Assembly: GCF_000513935.1 (NCBI RefSeq)
Contig: NZ_AZUY01000003.1
Span: forward strand, 167,466-231,465
Direction: 5' to 3'
Length of the DNA: 64,000 nt
Origin: Mesorhizobium sp. WSM3626
Lineage (GTDB): Bacteria > Pseudomonadota > Alphaproteobacteria > Rhizobiales > Rhizobiaceae
Under the pieces are notes generated by a model. It made no database searches and had not been told where the DNA came from. It saw only the letters and a program-made list of their open reading frames with translations. Positions 27,686-36,573 of the stretch are shown here, one piece after another. Both the position numbers and the translations under genes were made by a program. How positions within the stretch are numbered: position 1 is the stretch's first letter; each line of letters starts with the position of its first letter.

Positions 27686-28483
27686 ATGAACCTGACCCGT
27701 CGCAATCTCATCCTTTTCGCCGCGGCAATCGGCATCGCCGCCGGACCGGCAACCGCCTATGCCGCCGATGTGCTCAATGTCGGCGCCTACCCGACCAACC
27801 CGCCCTTCGAATACAAGAACGAGAGCGGCACGTTCGAGGGTTTTGAGGTCGACATCGTCAACGAGGCGGCCAAGCGCGTCGGCATGACCACCGACATCGC
27901 CGATCTCGGCTTCCAGGCGCTGTTCGCCGCGACCACCTCCAAGCGCATCGACGTCGCCATCTCCTCGATCACGATCACGCCGGAGCGGCTGAAGTCGCAG
28001 TCGTTCACTCAGCCCTACTATGATTCCGACATGGGCATCGCCACTAAGACCGACAGCGCGGTCAACACCGAGGCGGACCTCAAGGGCAAGATCGTCGGCG
28101 TGCTCTCGGGCTCGACCGGCGAGACCTGGGTCAAGGCGCACCAGGAAGCCGACGGCTTCAGCGACGTGAAGGGCTATGACACGCAGCAGAACCTGCTGCT
28201 CGACCTCAGCGCCGGCCGTGTCGACGCCGCCGTCAGCGACATTCCCGGCATGGAATATTCCTTCACCAAGATGAAGGACCTGAAGGTCAAGCAGCGCATC
28301 AAGACCGGCGAGCAGTACGGCCTGATGATGACCAAGGATCATCCGTTGGTCGGCAAGCTCAACGACGCGCTGACGGCGATGAAGAAGGACGGCGCGCTGG
28401 CCGCGATCCACAAGAAGTGGTTCGGCAGCGACGCGCCGGCCGATTCCTCGACCGTCAAGGAAATGCCGCTGCCCAAGGCCTGA
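27686..28483 (+). CDS. ABC transporter substrate-binding protein, family 3 (polar amino acid type)
   Basis: The 265-residue periplasmic protein has a signal peptide (MNLTRRNLILFAAAIGIAAG, cut after AYA). It then has the family-3 fold: LNVGAYPTNPPFEYKNESG, FEGFEVDIVNEAAKRVGM, RIDVAISSITITPERLKSQSF and GKIVGVLSGSTGETWV. The start at 27686 lies behind GAGGGACC. It is followed by one permease but no ATPase gene in the window. The ligand is probably an amino acid or related small acid. Confidence 0.9.
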   Translation: MNLTRRNLILFAAAIGIAAGPATAYAADVLNVGAYPTNPPFEYKNESGTFEGFEVDIVNEAAKRVGMTTDIADLGFQALFAATTSKRIDVAISSITITPERLKSQSFTQPYYDSDMGIATKTDSAVNTEADLKGKIVGVLSGSTGETWVKAHQEADGFSDVKGYDTQQNLLLDLSAGRVDAAVSDIPGMEYSFTKMKDLKVKQRIKTGEQYGLMMTKDHPLVGKLNDALTAMKKDGALAAIHKKWFGSDAPADSSTVKEMPLPKA

Positions 28484-28507
28484 GCGCCGGCCGACAGGAC
28501 GAAAGGC

Positions 28508-28542
28508 GTGCCGGCTCCAAAGGGGTCGGCACCTCCCGTTTT
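28508..28542 (+). terminator. Hairpin with short T-run between binding protein and permease
   Basis: An 11-bp stem with two G-T pairs (28508-28518 with 28522-28532) has an AAA loop and is followed by TTTT at 28539-28542. It sits 25 bp after the binding-protein stop, suggesting partial termination so that the permease is made at a lower level. Confidence 0.55.
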
Positions 28543-28647
28543 CACGCATAACCTTCCCGGGACCAGCATCCGTTCGGCAAAGCCGATCTTGATATTCCGG
28601 GTTGGGCCCTGGCGTCAGATGACGCAACACCATTCGGGAATGCCCTG

Positions 28648-29322
28648 ATGTCGCTGATCGACACTTTCTTCAACGCCGATGTCATCGCGTCGAGCCTGCC
28701 GGCGCTGCTGCGCGGCTTCCTGAACACGCTGCTGCTGGGCCTGCTCAGCATCGGCATCGGCATTCCCATCGGCCTGGTGATCAGCCTTTTGCGGCTCTAT
28801 GCGCCGAAGCCGCTGCGCTGGCTGGCGGTTGGCTACACCGACGTCTTCCGCGCCTTGCCGGTTCTCGTCGTGCTGATCCTGATCTACTATGCGCTGCCTT
28901 TCCTCGGCATTCGCCTGTCGTCCTGGGCGTCGGCGGTGACCGCGTTCGCCATCATCATGTCGGCCTATTCGGCCGAAGTGTTCCGGTCCGGCATAGAGAG
29001 CATTCCGCGCGGTCAGTTCGAGGCGTCGCAGGCGCTTGGCCTGCCGTTCCTTTTGACCTTGCGCAAGGTGGTGCTGCCGCAGGCGGTGCGCGTCGTCATC
29101 CCGCCGATGACCAGCAACTGCGTCTCGATGTTCAAGGACACTTCGCTGGCCTCCACCGTGGCCCTGCCGGAACTGCTCAAGGAAGCGACCAACGCACAGT
29201 CACTCTACGCCAATCCCTCGCCGCTGATCGGCGCGGCGCTCGTCTATCTCATCTTTCTTTGGCCGATGGTTCGTCTCGTCAGCCTGCTTGAAGCCCGCTT
29301 CAAGGACGAGAAAGCCCGCTAG
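28648..29322 (+). CDS. ABC transporter permease, HisM/GlnP amino acid type
   Basis: The 224-residue inner-membrane protein has the N-terminal segment [23 protein letters not shown], then [20 protein letters not shown], and the EAA loop [20 protein letters not shown] with [17 protein letters not shown]. It is the only permease here, so the channel may be a homodimer. The usual ATPase and second permease genes are absent from the next genes, and the reading ends directly at a repeat. Confidence 0.9.
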   Translation: MSLIDTFFNADVIASSLPALLRGFLNTLLLGLLSIGIGIPIGLVISLLRLYAPKPLRWLAVGYTDVFRALPVLVVLILIYYALPFLGIRLSSWASAVTAFAIIMSAYSAEVFRSGIESIPRGQFEASQALGLPFLLTLRKVVLPQAVRVVIPPMTSNCVSMFKDTSLASTVALPELLKEATNAQSLYANPSPLIGAALVYLIFLWPMVRLVSLLEARFKDEKAR

Positions 29323-29424
29323 AGCGGTTCAGTGTTTGTTGGAATCCCCGAACCGCCCCAACTCTTTGTTTTCACGCAATTCCGGACGGAAAACCGCTAC
29401 GCACTTTTCCTGGAATTGCTCTAG
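29319..29424. repeat. AGAGCGGTTCA...TTGCTCTAG intergenic repeat
   Basis: About 106 bp run from CTAGAGCGGTTCA to GAATTGCTCTAG, with GCGGTTC...GAACCGC inverted inside the first half. The outer CTAGAGC / GCTCTAG pair is inverted. It resembles a repeat family common between genes in Mesorhizobium genomes. It overlaps the stop codon of the permease gene. Confidence 0.6.
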
Positions 29425-29462
29425 CCACCCACCACCCCGCAAGCACTTCGCAGGAGATATTC

Positions 29463-30725
29463 TTGAGCAATCCCCAGGCCACCGGCGGCTTCCCCGTCGA
29501 CACCATCCGCGCCATGTTTCCTGCCCTGCAACGGGCCGGCGATTTCATTTTCATGGACAATGCCGCCGGCGCGCAGATCCCGCAGAGCGTGCTCGACGCG
29601 GTGACCAACCACCTGGTCTCGCACAATGTCCAGCGCGGCGGCCGCTATGGCCGCAGCGTCACCGTCGACCAGTCGGTCGCCGACGCTCGGACAAGCGTCG
29701 CCTTGCTGATCAATGCCTACAGCCCGGCGGAAATCTGCTTCGGCATGAACGCCACCTCCTTCATCCGCCTAGTCAGCCTCGGCATCGGCCAGATGCTGCA
29801 AGAGCGCGATGAGATCGTCATCACCGACATGGACCATGATGCCAACATCGCCACCTGGCTGGCGCTGGAATCCGCGGGCGCCAAGTTCAAGTGGTGGCGC
29901 ATGCGCGAGGACGGAAATCTGCATGTCGACGATTTGCGTCCGCTGGTCTCCGACCGCACCCGTCTTGTCGCTTGCACGGTCACCGCACACTCGATCGGTT
30001 CGATCGTGGACGTCGCATCCGTCGCGAAAATCGCGCATGCCGCCGGCGGCGAAGTGTTTCTCGACTGCGTGCATTACGGACCGCACGGACTGATCGACGT
30101 GCAAGCCTGGGACTGCGACTATCTCGTCTGCTCCGGCTACAAGAACTTTTCGCCGCATATGGGCTTCCTGTGGGGCCGCTTCGAAACGCTGAAACGCTTG
30201 CCGACCTTCCGCGAGGATTTCATCCCGGACGAGCCGCCCTACAAGGTCGAGGCCGGCACCTTCATCTATGAGAACGTGTCGGGCATGGATGCCGCCGTAC
30301 AGTATCTGGAACTGATCGGCCGCAATCTCGCGCCGTCCAACAACCGCTCGCGGCGCGAGAACATCGTCGCCGGCATGGGCGCCATCCGCGACTATGAGCT
30401 GGTGCTGGCGCGCGAGATGATGGGCGTGCTGAAGGGTTGCGGCGCGACCATCTACGGCGTCGCCGACGAAGCCCGCATCAACGAGCGCGTGCCGACCTTC
30501 TGCTTCAACATCGGCAAGCTGTCGCCACAGCGGGTCGTCGAGGAAATGGCCGAGATGCAGATCGGCATCCGCGACGGCCACATGTACGCACCGCGGCTGA
30601 TGAAGCGGCTCAACCTGTCGATGGACAGCGGCGCCATCCGCGCCTCGCTGGTGCACTACAACACGGTCGAGGAGATCCACAAGTTCGGCGAGGCGCTGCG
30701 GGCAATCATTGCGAAGTTGTCGTGA
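29463..30725 (+). CDS. Cysteine desulfurase-like class V aminotransferase family protein
   Basis: The 420-residue PLP enzyme of fold type I has [20 protein letters not shown] near residue 30, [54 protein letters not shown] and the PLP lysine in [10 protein letters not shown]. It matches the cysteine-desulfurase-like subgroup of unknown substrate, not the Fe-S assembly IscS/SufS, since the mobile catalytic Cys loop is not evident. It starts at TTG 29463 behind AGGAGAT. It follows the amino-acid ABC genes, so it may process the imported compound (inference). Confidence 0.83.
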   Translation: MSNPQATGGFPVDTIRAMFPALQRAGDFIFMDNAAGAQIPQSVLDAVTNHLVSHNVQRGGRYGRSVTVDQSVADARTSVALLINAYSPAEICFGMNATSFIRLVSLGIGQMLQERDEIVITDMDHDANIATWLALESAGAKFKWWRMREDGNLHVDDLRPLVSDRTRLVACTVTAHSIGSIVDVASVAKIAHAAGGEVFLDCVHYGPHGLIDVQAWDCDYLVCSGYKNFSPHMGFLWGRFETLKRLPTFREDFIPDEPPYKVEAGTFIYENVSGMDAAVQYLELIGRNLAPSNNRSRRENIVAGMGAIRDYELVLAREMMGVLKGCGATIYGVADEARINERVPTFCFNIGKLSPQRVVEEMAEMQIGIRDGHMYAPRLMKRLNLSMDSGAIRASLVHYNTVEEIHKFGEALRAIIAKLS

Positions 30726-30777
30726 TCTCGGACCCTGGTCGGAACCTTTCCGTGGGAGTCGCGGCTACCTCGAGGTC

Positions 30778-30832
30778 GTCATCCTATGGCGAAGCAAGGA
30801 GCGAAGCGACGCGGCGCAGACCATAGGATGAC
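30778..30832. repeat. GTCATCCTATGG inverted repeat between convergent genes
   Basis: The arms GTCATCCTATGG (30778-30789) and CCATAGGATGAC (30821-30832) enclose GAAGCAAGGAGCGAAGCGAC and ten more bases. The sequence resembles a widely scattered Mesorhizobium repeat. Lying between two convergent genes, it may also act as a terminator. Confidence 0.65.
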
Positions 30833-30841
30833 GAAGAGACG

Positions 30842-31672
30842 TCAGGCAGCCTTCTTCTTCGCTAACCTCGCCTTGATGCTGGCTACATCGGCACGCGGCG
30901 TGGCGGCGAACAGCGTCCTGGTGTAGCTGTGCTTGGGGTCGGCAAAGACCTCGTCGCGCGAGCCGTATTCGACGGCCTCGCCGAAATACATCACCATCAC
31001 ATCGTCGGCGATGTAGCGCACCACCGAAAGGTCATGGCTGATGAATACATAGGTCAGCTGGAATTCATCCTGCAGGTCGGCCAGCAGGTTGAGCACCTGC
31101 GCCTGCACCGACAGGTCGAGTGCGGAGACCGGCTCGTCCAGCACCAGCAGGCTCGGGTTGAGCATCAGCGCGCGGGCAATCGCGATGCGCTGGCGCTGGC
31201 CGCCCGAGAACATGTGCGGATAGCGGTTGTAGTGCTCGTGACCGAGGCCGACCTTCTTCAGCATTTGCATGGCGAGGTCGCGCCGCTCGGCGGCCGATCT
31301 GTCGGTGTTGATCAGCAGCGGTTCGCCCAGCACGTCGCCGATCTTCTGGCGCGGATTGAGCGATCCGTAAGGGTTCTGGAAGACGATCTGCACCTTGCGG
31401 CGCATCTCCCTGGTCAATCCGCCCTTGGCGATATCGACCTTGTTGCCGTCGATGAACAATTCGCCTGACGTCGCCGGATCGATCAAGGTGATGATGCGGG
31501 CGAGCGTGGACTTGCCGCAGCCGCTTTCGCCGACGATGGCGAGCGTCTTGCCCTTGTCCACCGTGAACGAAACGCCCTTGACCGCATGCACGGTGCGCGG
31601 TCCGGTGAACAGGCCGCCGCCGATATGGTAGTCGCGAACGATGTTCTTGCCTTCGAGGACCGTGGTGCTCAT
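30842..31672 (-). CDS. dppF: Dipeptide/oligopeptide ABC transporter ATP-binding protein, DppF type
   Basis: The 276-residue ATPase has Walker A GESGCGKST, the Q-loop IVFQNPYGSLNPRQKIGDVLGEP, the signature FSGGQRQRIAIARALML, Walker B LLVLDEPVSALD and the switch FISHDLSV, followed by GEAVEYGSRDEVFADPKHSYTRTL. It is the last gene of a minus-strand dppABCDF-type operon. Its start overlaps the dppD-like stop by 4 bp. Confidence 0.92.
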   Translation of the reverse strand: MSTTVLEGKNIVRDYHIGGGLFTGPRTVHAVKGVSFTVDKGKTLAIVGESGCGKSTLARIITLIDPATSGELFIDGNKVDIAKGGLTREMRRKVQIVFQNPYGSLNPRQKIGDVLGEPLLINTDRSAAERRDLAMQMLKKVGLGHEHYNRYPHMFSGGQRQRIAIARALMLNPSLLVLDEPVSALDLSVQAQVLNLLADLQDEFQLTYVFISHDLSVVRYIADDVMVMYFGEAVEYGSRDEVFADPKHSYTRTLFAATPRADVASIKARLAKKKAA

Positions 31673-32526
31673 GCGGAGGCTCCCGCTGCCGAGGGAGCTG
31701 GCTCGAACAGCATGTCGGAAACGGTCGGCAGCCGGTCGCCGACGGCGTTTTCCGGCAACGCCGACAGGAGCGCGCGCGTGTAATTGCTCTTCGGCGATTC
31801 AAACAGCGACAGCACGTCGGCCTCTTCCATCTTGCGGCCCTTGTACTGGACGATGACGCGATCGGCGGTCTCGGCCACCACGCCCATATTGTGAGTGATC
31901 ATGATCAGGCCCATGCCGTATTTGGCCTGCAGCGACACCAGCAGATCGAGGATCTGCTTCTGGATGGTGACGTCGAGCGCGGTCGTCGGCTCGTCCGCGA
32001 TCAAAAGCTTCGGATTGCAGGCAATGGCGATCGCGATCATGACACGCTGGCACTGGCCGCCCGACATCTGGTGCGGAAACGAGCTCAGCCGTTCTTCCGG
32101 ATCGGCAATGCCGACCAGCTTCATCAGCTCTATGGCGCGGGCCCTGCGCTGAGCGCGATCCATGCCCATGTGGAAGCGCAGCACTTCCTCGATCTGGAAG
32201 CCGACCGTGAAGCACGGGTTGAGGCTGGCGATCGGCTCCTGGAAGATCATCGAGATGTCCTTGCCGACGATCTTGCGGCGTTCGGACGGGCTGAGCTTCA
32301 ACAGGTCGACGCCGTCGAAGGCCATGCGGTCGGCCTTGACCGTCGCGGTGTTGGGCAACAGCCCCATGACCGCCAGCATCGACACCGACTTGCCGGAGCC
32401 GGACTCGCCGACGATGGCCAGCACCTCGCGCGGCTCGACCGAAAGATCGATACCTTGCACGGCCATGAACGGTCCGGCGGCGGTGTCGAAGGAAACGGTG
32501 AGGTTCTTGATCTCAAGCAGGGACAT
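31669..32526 (-). CDS. dppD: Dipeptide/oligopeptide ABC transporter ATP-binding protein, DppD type
   Basis: The 285-residue ATPase has Walker [15 protein letters not shown], the signature [16 protein letters not shown] (Cys in place of the usual Arg after Q), Walker [13 protein letters not shown] and the switch ITHNMGV. The start at 32526 is chosen because [13 protein letters not shown] opens the domain. The longer frame to 32685 lies inside the upstream permease gene, whose stop is only 2 bp away. Confidence 0.92.
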   Translation of the reverse strand: MSLLEIKNLTVSFDTAAGPFMAVQGIDLSVEPREVLAIVGESGSGKSVSMLAVMGLLPNTATVKADRMAFDGVDLLKLSPSERRKIVGKDISMIFQEPIASLNPCFTVGFQIEEVLRFHMGMDRAQRRARAIELMKLVGIADPEERLSSFPHQMSGGQCQRVMIAIAIACNPKLLIADEPTTALDVTIQKQILDLLVSLQAKYGMGLIMITHNMGVVAETADRVIVQYKGRKMEEADVLSLFESPKSNYTRALLSALPENAVGDRLPTVSDMLFEPAPSAAGASA

Positions 32527-32528
32527 GC

Positions 32529-33452
32529 TCACGACCTCTTCAGCTTGGGGTCGAGGGCGTCGCGCAGGCCGTCGCCGATCAGGTTGATGGCAAAGACGGT
32601 GATCAGGATGGCGAGGCCGGGAAAGGTCACCACCCACCATGCGCGCAGAATGAACTCGCGCGCTTCGGCGAGCATCGTGCCCCATTCGGGTGTCGGCGGC
32701 TGCGCGCCCATGCCGAGGAAGCCGAGTGCGGCCGCCTCGAGGATGGCGTTGGAGAAGGACAGCGTCGCCTGCACGATCAGAGGGGCGATACAGTTGGGCA
32801 GGATGGTGACCATCATCAGCCTAAGATGGCTGGCGCCGGCGACCTTGGCCGAGACGACATATTCGCGGGTCTTCTCCGCCATCACAGCGGCTCGGGTAAG
32901 CCGGGCGAAGTGTGGCTGCAGCACGAAGGCGATGGCGATCATGGCGTTGACGAGGCCAGGGCCGAGCACCGCGACCAGCACCAGTGCCAGCAGCAGCGAC
33001 GGGAAGGCCAGGATGATGTCCATGATGCGCATGATCAGCGTGTCGACCCAGCCACGGCAGTAGCCGGCGAGCAGGCCGAGGATGACGCCGGAGATTAGCG
33101 CCGTGGTGACGACGACGAAGCCGATGGCGAGCGAGAAACGCGAGCCATAGATCAGGCGCGAAAGCATATCGCGGCCGACGGCGTCGGTGCCGAGCAGGAA
33201 CTGCGCGTTGCCGCCCGTCTGCCAAGCCGGCGGCGTCAGGAAGAAGTCGCGGAACTGATCGTCCGGCGAATGCGGGGCGAGCAGAGGCGCGAAGATGGCG
33301 ATCAGGATCAGCAGGGCGAAGACGAAGAGACCGATCACCGCGCCCTTGTTGATCGAGAAATAGTGCCAGAATTCGCCGAACATCTGCAGCCGCGCGTCCT
33401 GCGGCTTGACGACGGTCGCGGCTTCGATGGCGGCTGGGCCTTCATTGGTCAT
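32529..33452 (-). CDS. dppC: Dipeptide/oligopeptide ABC transporter permease, DppC type
   Basis: The 307-residue inner-membrane protein has the N-terminal tail and helix GAVIGLFVFALLILIAIFAP, then FLLGTDAVGRDMLSRLIYGSR. The EAA loop region is ARLTRAAVMAEKTREYVVSAKVAGAS, and the end reads PEWGTMLAEAREFILRAWWV. Unlike its frameshifted relative at 15712, it is intact. The ATG at 33452 starts 1 bp after the dppB-like stop. Confidence 0.92.
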   Translation of the reverse strand: MTNEGPAAIEAATVVKPQDARLQMFGEFWHYFSINKGAVIGLFVFALLILIAIFAPLLAPHSPDDQFRDFFLTPPAWQTGGNAQFLLGTDAVGRDMLSRLIYGSRFSLAIGFVVVTTALISGVILGLLAGYCRGWVDTLIMRIMDIILAFPSLLLALVLVAVLGPGLVNAMIAIAFVLQPHFARLTRAAVMAEKTREYVVSAKVAGASHLRLMMVTILPNCIAPLIVQATLSFSNAILEAAALGFLGMGAQPPTPEWGTMLAEAREFILRAWWVVTFPGLAILITVFAINLIGDGLRDALDPKLKRS

Positions 33453-33453
33453 G

Positions 33454-34461
33454 TCAATTCGCCCGGATACGCGGGTTGATGACGGCATAGAGCACGTCGA
33501 CGATAAGGTTCACCGACATGACGATCAGCGCGATCAAAAGCAACCCGCCCTGCACTGTGAAATAGTCGCGCTTGGAAATGGCGTCGATCATCCACTTGCC
33601 GATGCCCGGCCACGAAAAGATGCTCTCGGTCAGGATGGCGCCGGTGAGCAGCGTGCCGACCTGCAGGCCGATGGTGGTGACGACCGGGATCAGCGCATTG
33701 CGGAAGGCATGCAGACCGATGACACGGCGCGGCGCCAAGCCCTTGGCGCGCGCGGTGCGTACATAATCCTCGCCCAGCACTTCGAGCATGGCCGAGCGCG
33801 TCTGCCTGGCGATGACCGCCAGCGGAATGGTGCCGAGCACGATGGTGGGCAGAATGAGGTGCGACACCGCCGAGCGGAAGGCGCCCTTCTGGCCCGAAAT
33901 GAGGGAATCGATGGTCATGAAGCCGGTCACCGGCTTGAAGAAGTAGAGAAGGTCGATGCGGCCCGAGACCGGTGTCCAGTGCAGCGTACCGGAGAAGACG
34001 ATAATCAGCAGCAGGCCCCACCAGAAGATCGGCATGGAATAGCCGGCGAGCGCGGTCCCCATGGTCAGCTGGTCGAACCAGGAGCCGCGGCGGATGGCGG
34101 CGAAAATGCCGAAGGCGACACCGAAGATGATGGCGAAGATCATGGCGAAGATGGCGAGTTCGACCGTCGCCGGGAACCGCACCAGGAAATCCTTGAGCAC
34201 CGGCGTCTTGGTGGAAAACGAGGTGCCGAAATCGCCGCTGAGGATGTTGGTCAGATAGGTCAGATATTGTTGCCAGATCGGCAGGTCGAAACCGAACTGA
34301 TGCATCAGCGCCGTGTGGCGTTCGGGCGACAGGCCACGTTCGCCCGCAAGCACCAGCACCGGATCACCGGGCAGGATGCGCACGAAGCCGAAAGCGAGGA
34401 TGGTTATCCCGATGAAGGTCGGGATGATGAGGGCGAGCTTGCCGAGGATATAACGCAGCAT
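33454..34461 (-). CDS. dppB: Dipeptide/oligopeptide ABC transporter permease, DppB type
   Basis: The 335-residue protein has the DppB start MLRYILGKLALIIPTFIGIT, then RILPGDPVLVLAGERGLSPE, a GTSFSTKTPVL periplasmic segment, the EAA loop VRTARAKGLAPRRVIGLHAFRN and the final helix before YAVINPRIR. It begins 50 bp after the binding-protein gene and forms the channel with dppC. Confidence 0.92.
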   Translation of the reverse strand: MLRYILGKLALIIPTFIGITILAFGFVRILPGDPVLVLAGERGLSPERHTALMHQFGFDLPIWQQYLTYLTNILSGDFGTSFSTKTPVLKDFLVRFPATVELAIFAMIFAIIFGVAFGIFAAIRRGSWFDQLTMGTALAGYSMPIFWWGLLLIIVFSGTLHWTPVSGRIDLLYFFKPVTGFMTIDSLISGQKGAFRSAVSHLILPTIVLGTIPLAVIARQTRSAMLEVLGEDYVRTARAKGLAPRRVIGLHAFRNALIPVVTTIGLQVGTLLTGAILTESIFSWPGIGKWMIDAISKRDYFTVQGGLLLIALIVMSVNLIVDVLYAVINPRIRAN

Positions 34462-34511
34462 GGCGGGCGAGGTGGGGCGGCGCCCTGTGGCGCCGCCCCG
34501 TTTCGCGAACC

Positions 34512-36104
34512 TTATTCGGCGATATCGACGCCGTCAAAGCGATGGATGCCGAGCGGATCCATCGCAAAGCCGGAGACTGTCTTCTGCATCGGCATGAACA
34601 CCTTGGAGTGGGCGAGCGTCGCCCACGGTGCCTGCTCCTTGAAGATGACCTGTGCCTGTTCGTAGAGCTTGGTGCGCTCGGCCTGATCGGAAACGGTCTT
34701 GGCCTTGTTGATGAGCGCATCGAAGTCCTTGTTGCACCATTCCGCGCGGTTGTTCGAACCGACGGAAGCGCAGCTCAGGAGCACGCCGAGGAAGTTGTCC
34801 GGATCGCCATTGTCGCCGGTCCAGCCGACGATGACGGCGCCGTCGTGATCGACCGCCGAAGCGCGCTTGAGGTATTCACCCCAATCATAGCTGACGATGT
34901 TGACGGTGACGCCGACCTTGGCGAAGTCGGCCTGGATCAGCTCGGCGGTGCGGCGCGCGTTCGGCATGTACGGACGCGACACGGGCATGGCCCAGACGTT
35001 CATCTTGAGGTCCTTGACGCCGGCCTCTTCAAGCATCTTCTTGGCCGCCTCCGGATCGTACGGATCGTCCTTCACGTCCTTGTTGTAGGACCACATGGTC
35101 GGCGGGATCGGGTTGATCGCCACCTGGCCGGCGCCCTGGAACACGGCGTCGATAATGGCCTTCTTGTTGATGGCCATGTTGAGCGCCTTGCGGACGCGCA
35201 CGTCGTCGAACGGCTTCTGCTGGGTGTTGTACATCAGCGCGCCGACGTTGAGGCCTTCCTGCTCCGCGACCGTCAGGTTCGCATCAGCCTGCAGGCCGGC
35301 GATGTCGGCCGGTGCCGGATACGACATGATGTTGCATTCGCCGGCCTTCAGCTTCTGCGCGCGCACCGCCGGATCGGTTGTGATGGCGAAGACCAGATCG
35401 TCGATCTTCTGCTTGCCGCCCCAATAGTCCGGGTTGGCCTTGTAGCGGATGGCGGCGTCGGTCTGGTAGTCGACGAAGATGAACGGGCCGGTGCCGACCG
35501 GCTTCTGGTTGAACAATTCAGGCGTCTTGTCGGCCTGCAGCTTGTCGGCATATTCCTTCGAGACGATCGAGGCGAAATCCATGCCCAGCGTCGGAATGAA
35601 GGTGATCGCCGGCTCCTTGAGGGTGAACTTCACCGTGAGGTCGTCGACCTTCTCGACCTTGGTGATGTTGTCGCCGAACTGATCATTGTAATACTGATAG
35701 GCAATGCCCGGTATGTACTGGAACCAGGGGCCGTTCTTGTCGACCTGGCGCTGGAACGAGAACACCACGTCGTCGGCGTTCAGGTCGCGCGTCGGGGTGA
35801 AGTAGTCGGTGGGCGCGAACTTGACGCCCTTGCGCAGCTTGAAAGTATATTCCTTGCCGTCGTCGGAAATCGCCCAGCTGTCAGCAAGGCCGGGCGAGAC
35901 CGAGGTCTTGCCGTGATCGAATTCGACGAGGCGGTTGAAGACGGTACGCGAGGACGCATCGAACGTCTGTCCCGCAGTGTACGGCGCCGGATCGAAACCT
36001 TCTGGCGACGCCTCCGCGCAATAGACCAGAGTTTTCGCGTTGGCCACGCCGCCCAGGACGCTTGCAGCCAGCAACGCGGCTGCAAAAGTCAATTTCTTCT
36101 TCAT
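34512..36104 (-). CDS. dppA: Dipeptide ABC transporter substrate-binding protein, DppA type
   Basis: The 530-residue periplasmic protein has signal peptide MKKKLTFAAALLAASVLGGV, cut after ANA. It then has TLVYCAEASPEGFDPAPYTA, close to the start of classical DppA, RKGVKFAPTDYFTPTRDLNADDVVFSFQR, PVGTGPFIFVDYQ and GWTGDNGDPDNFL. The conserved DppA features suggest dipeptide binding (possibly also haem precursors such as aminolevulinate, as in other DppA). The start at 36104 begins the signal peptide. It is the first gene of the operon; see the promoter at 36158-36186. Confidence 0.93.
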   Translation of the reverse strand: MKKKLTFAAALLAASVLGGVANAKTLVYCAEASPEGFDPAPYTAGQTFDASSRTVFNRLVEFDHGKTSVSPGLADSWAISDDGKEYTFKLRKGVKFAPTDYFTPTRDLNADDVVFSFQRQVDKNGPWFQYIPGIAYQYYNDQFGDNITKVEKVDDLTVKFTLKEPAITFIPTLGMDFASIVSKEYADKLQADKTPELFNQKPVGTGPFIFVDYQTDAAIRYKANPDYWGGKQKIDDLVFAITTDPAVRAQKLKAGECNIMSYPAPADIAGLQADANLTVAEQEGLNVGALMYNTQQKPFDDVRVRKALNMAINKKAIIDAVFQGAGQVAINPIPPTMWSYNKDVKDDPYDPEAAKKMLEEAGVKDLKMNVWAMPVSRPYMPNARRTAELIQADFAKVGVTVNIVSYDWGEYLKRASAVDHDGAVIVGWTGDNGDPDNFLGVLLSCASVGSNNRAEWCNKDFDALINKAKTVSDQAERTKLYEQAQVIFKEQAPWATLAHSKVFMPMQKTVSGFAMDPLGIHRFDGVDIAE

Positions 36105-36157
36105 TGAGCACTCCCTGATGTTCTTCCAAGCCCCTCTATCAGGCTCGCGAAGCGCGC

Positions 36158-36186
36158 ATATAAGCACCGTTTTTCCGGCTTTGGAA
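36158..36186 (-). promoter_or_regulatory. Candidate promoter of the dpp operon
   Basis: Reading the minus strand, TTCCAA (36186-36181) and TTATAT (36163-36158) are 17 bp apart, which would give an untranslated leader of about 50 nt before ATG 36104. The -10 box is good and the -35 box weak. Confidence 0.35.
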
Positions 36187-36573
36187 CACCCCGTTTGCTT
36201 ACCCCGCGGGAAGCAGGAAAAAAATCCGCGATTTTGCTAAATGGCAGAAAAAATTAGCAGTTTTTTCTATTCACGATATTATTAACGACCGCATTTTTTT
36301 ATTGATCCGACGTCCGGTACCAAGGGTGCCGCGCGCCGTCTTCATCCGGGCATCGATGCGGAAAAATGCCGGTTCCAAGTACAGCCGGCGGGAACGATTT
36401 CCGACGGCAAATCTTTCGGGGTCTTGCCGCAAGGGCAAGACTTGCACCGCCGCCGATAGAGGCAATACATAGGCGGACATGCTGGCGGCAGCGGAGGACG
36501 TCTCCATCAATCCGGAGGCGGCGCGGCGCGGGCCAACGAGAAACAGACGACCAGGGTTGTCGAGGAGGAACGG
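36187..36573. other. AT-rich divergent intergenic region
   Basis: The 469-bp gap between dppA (start 36104) and the acyl-CoA ligase (start 36574) is markedly AT-rich at 36210-36300, unlike its surroundings. It holds the inverted pair TGCTAA (36235-36240) and TTAGCA (36254-36259) spaced by 13 bp, plus runs of A and T that suggest bent DNA or a global-regulator site. From 36310 to 36560 I see no gene or clear signal, though a long leader is possible. Confidence 0.45.
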
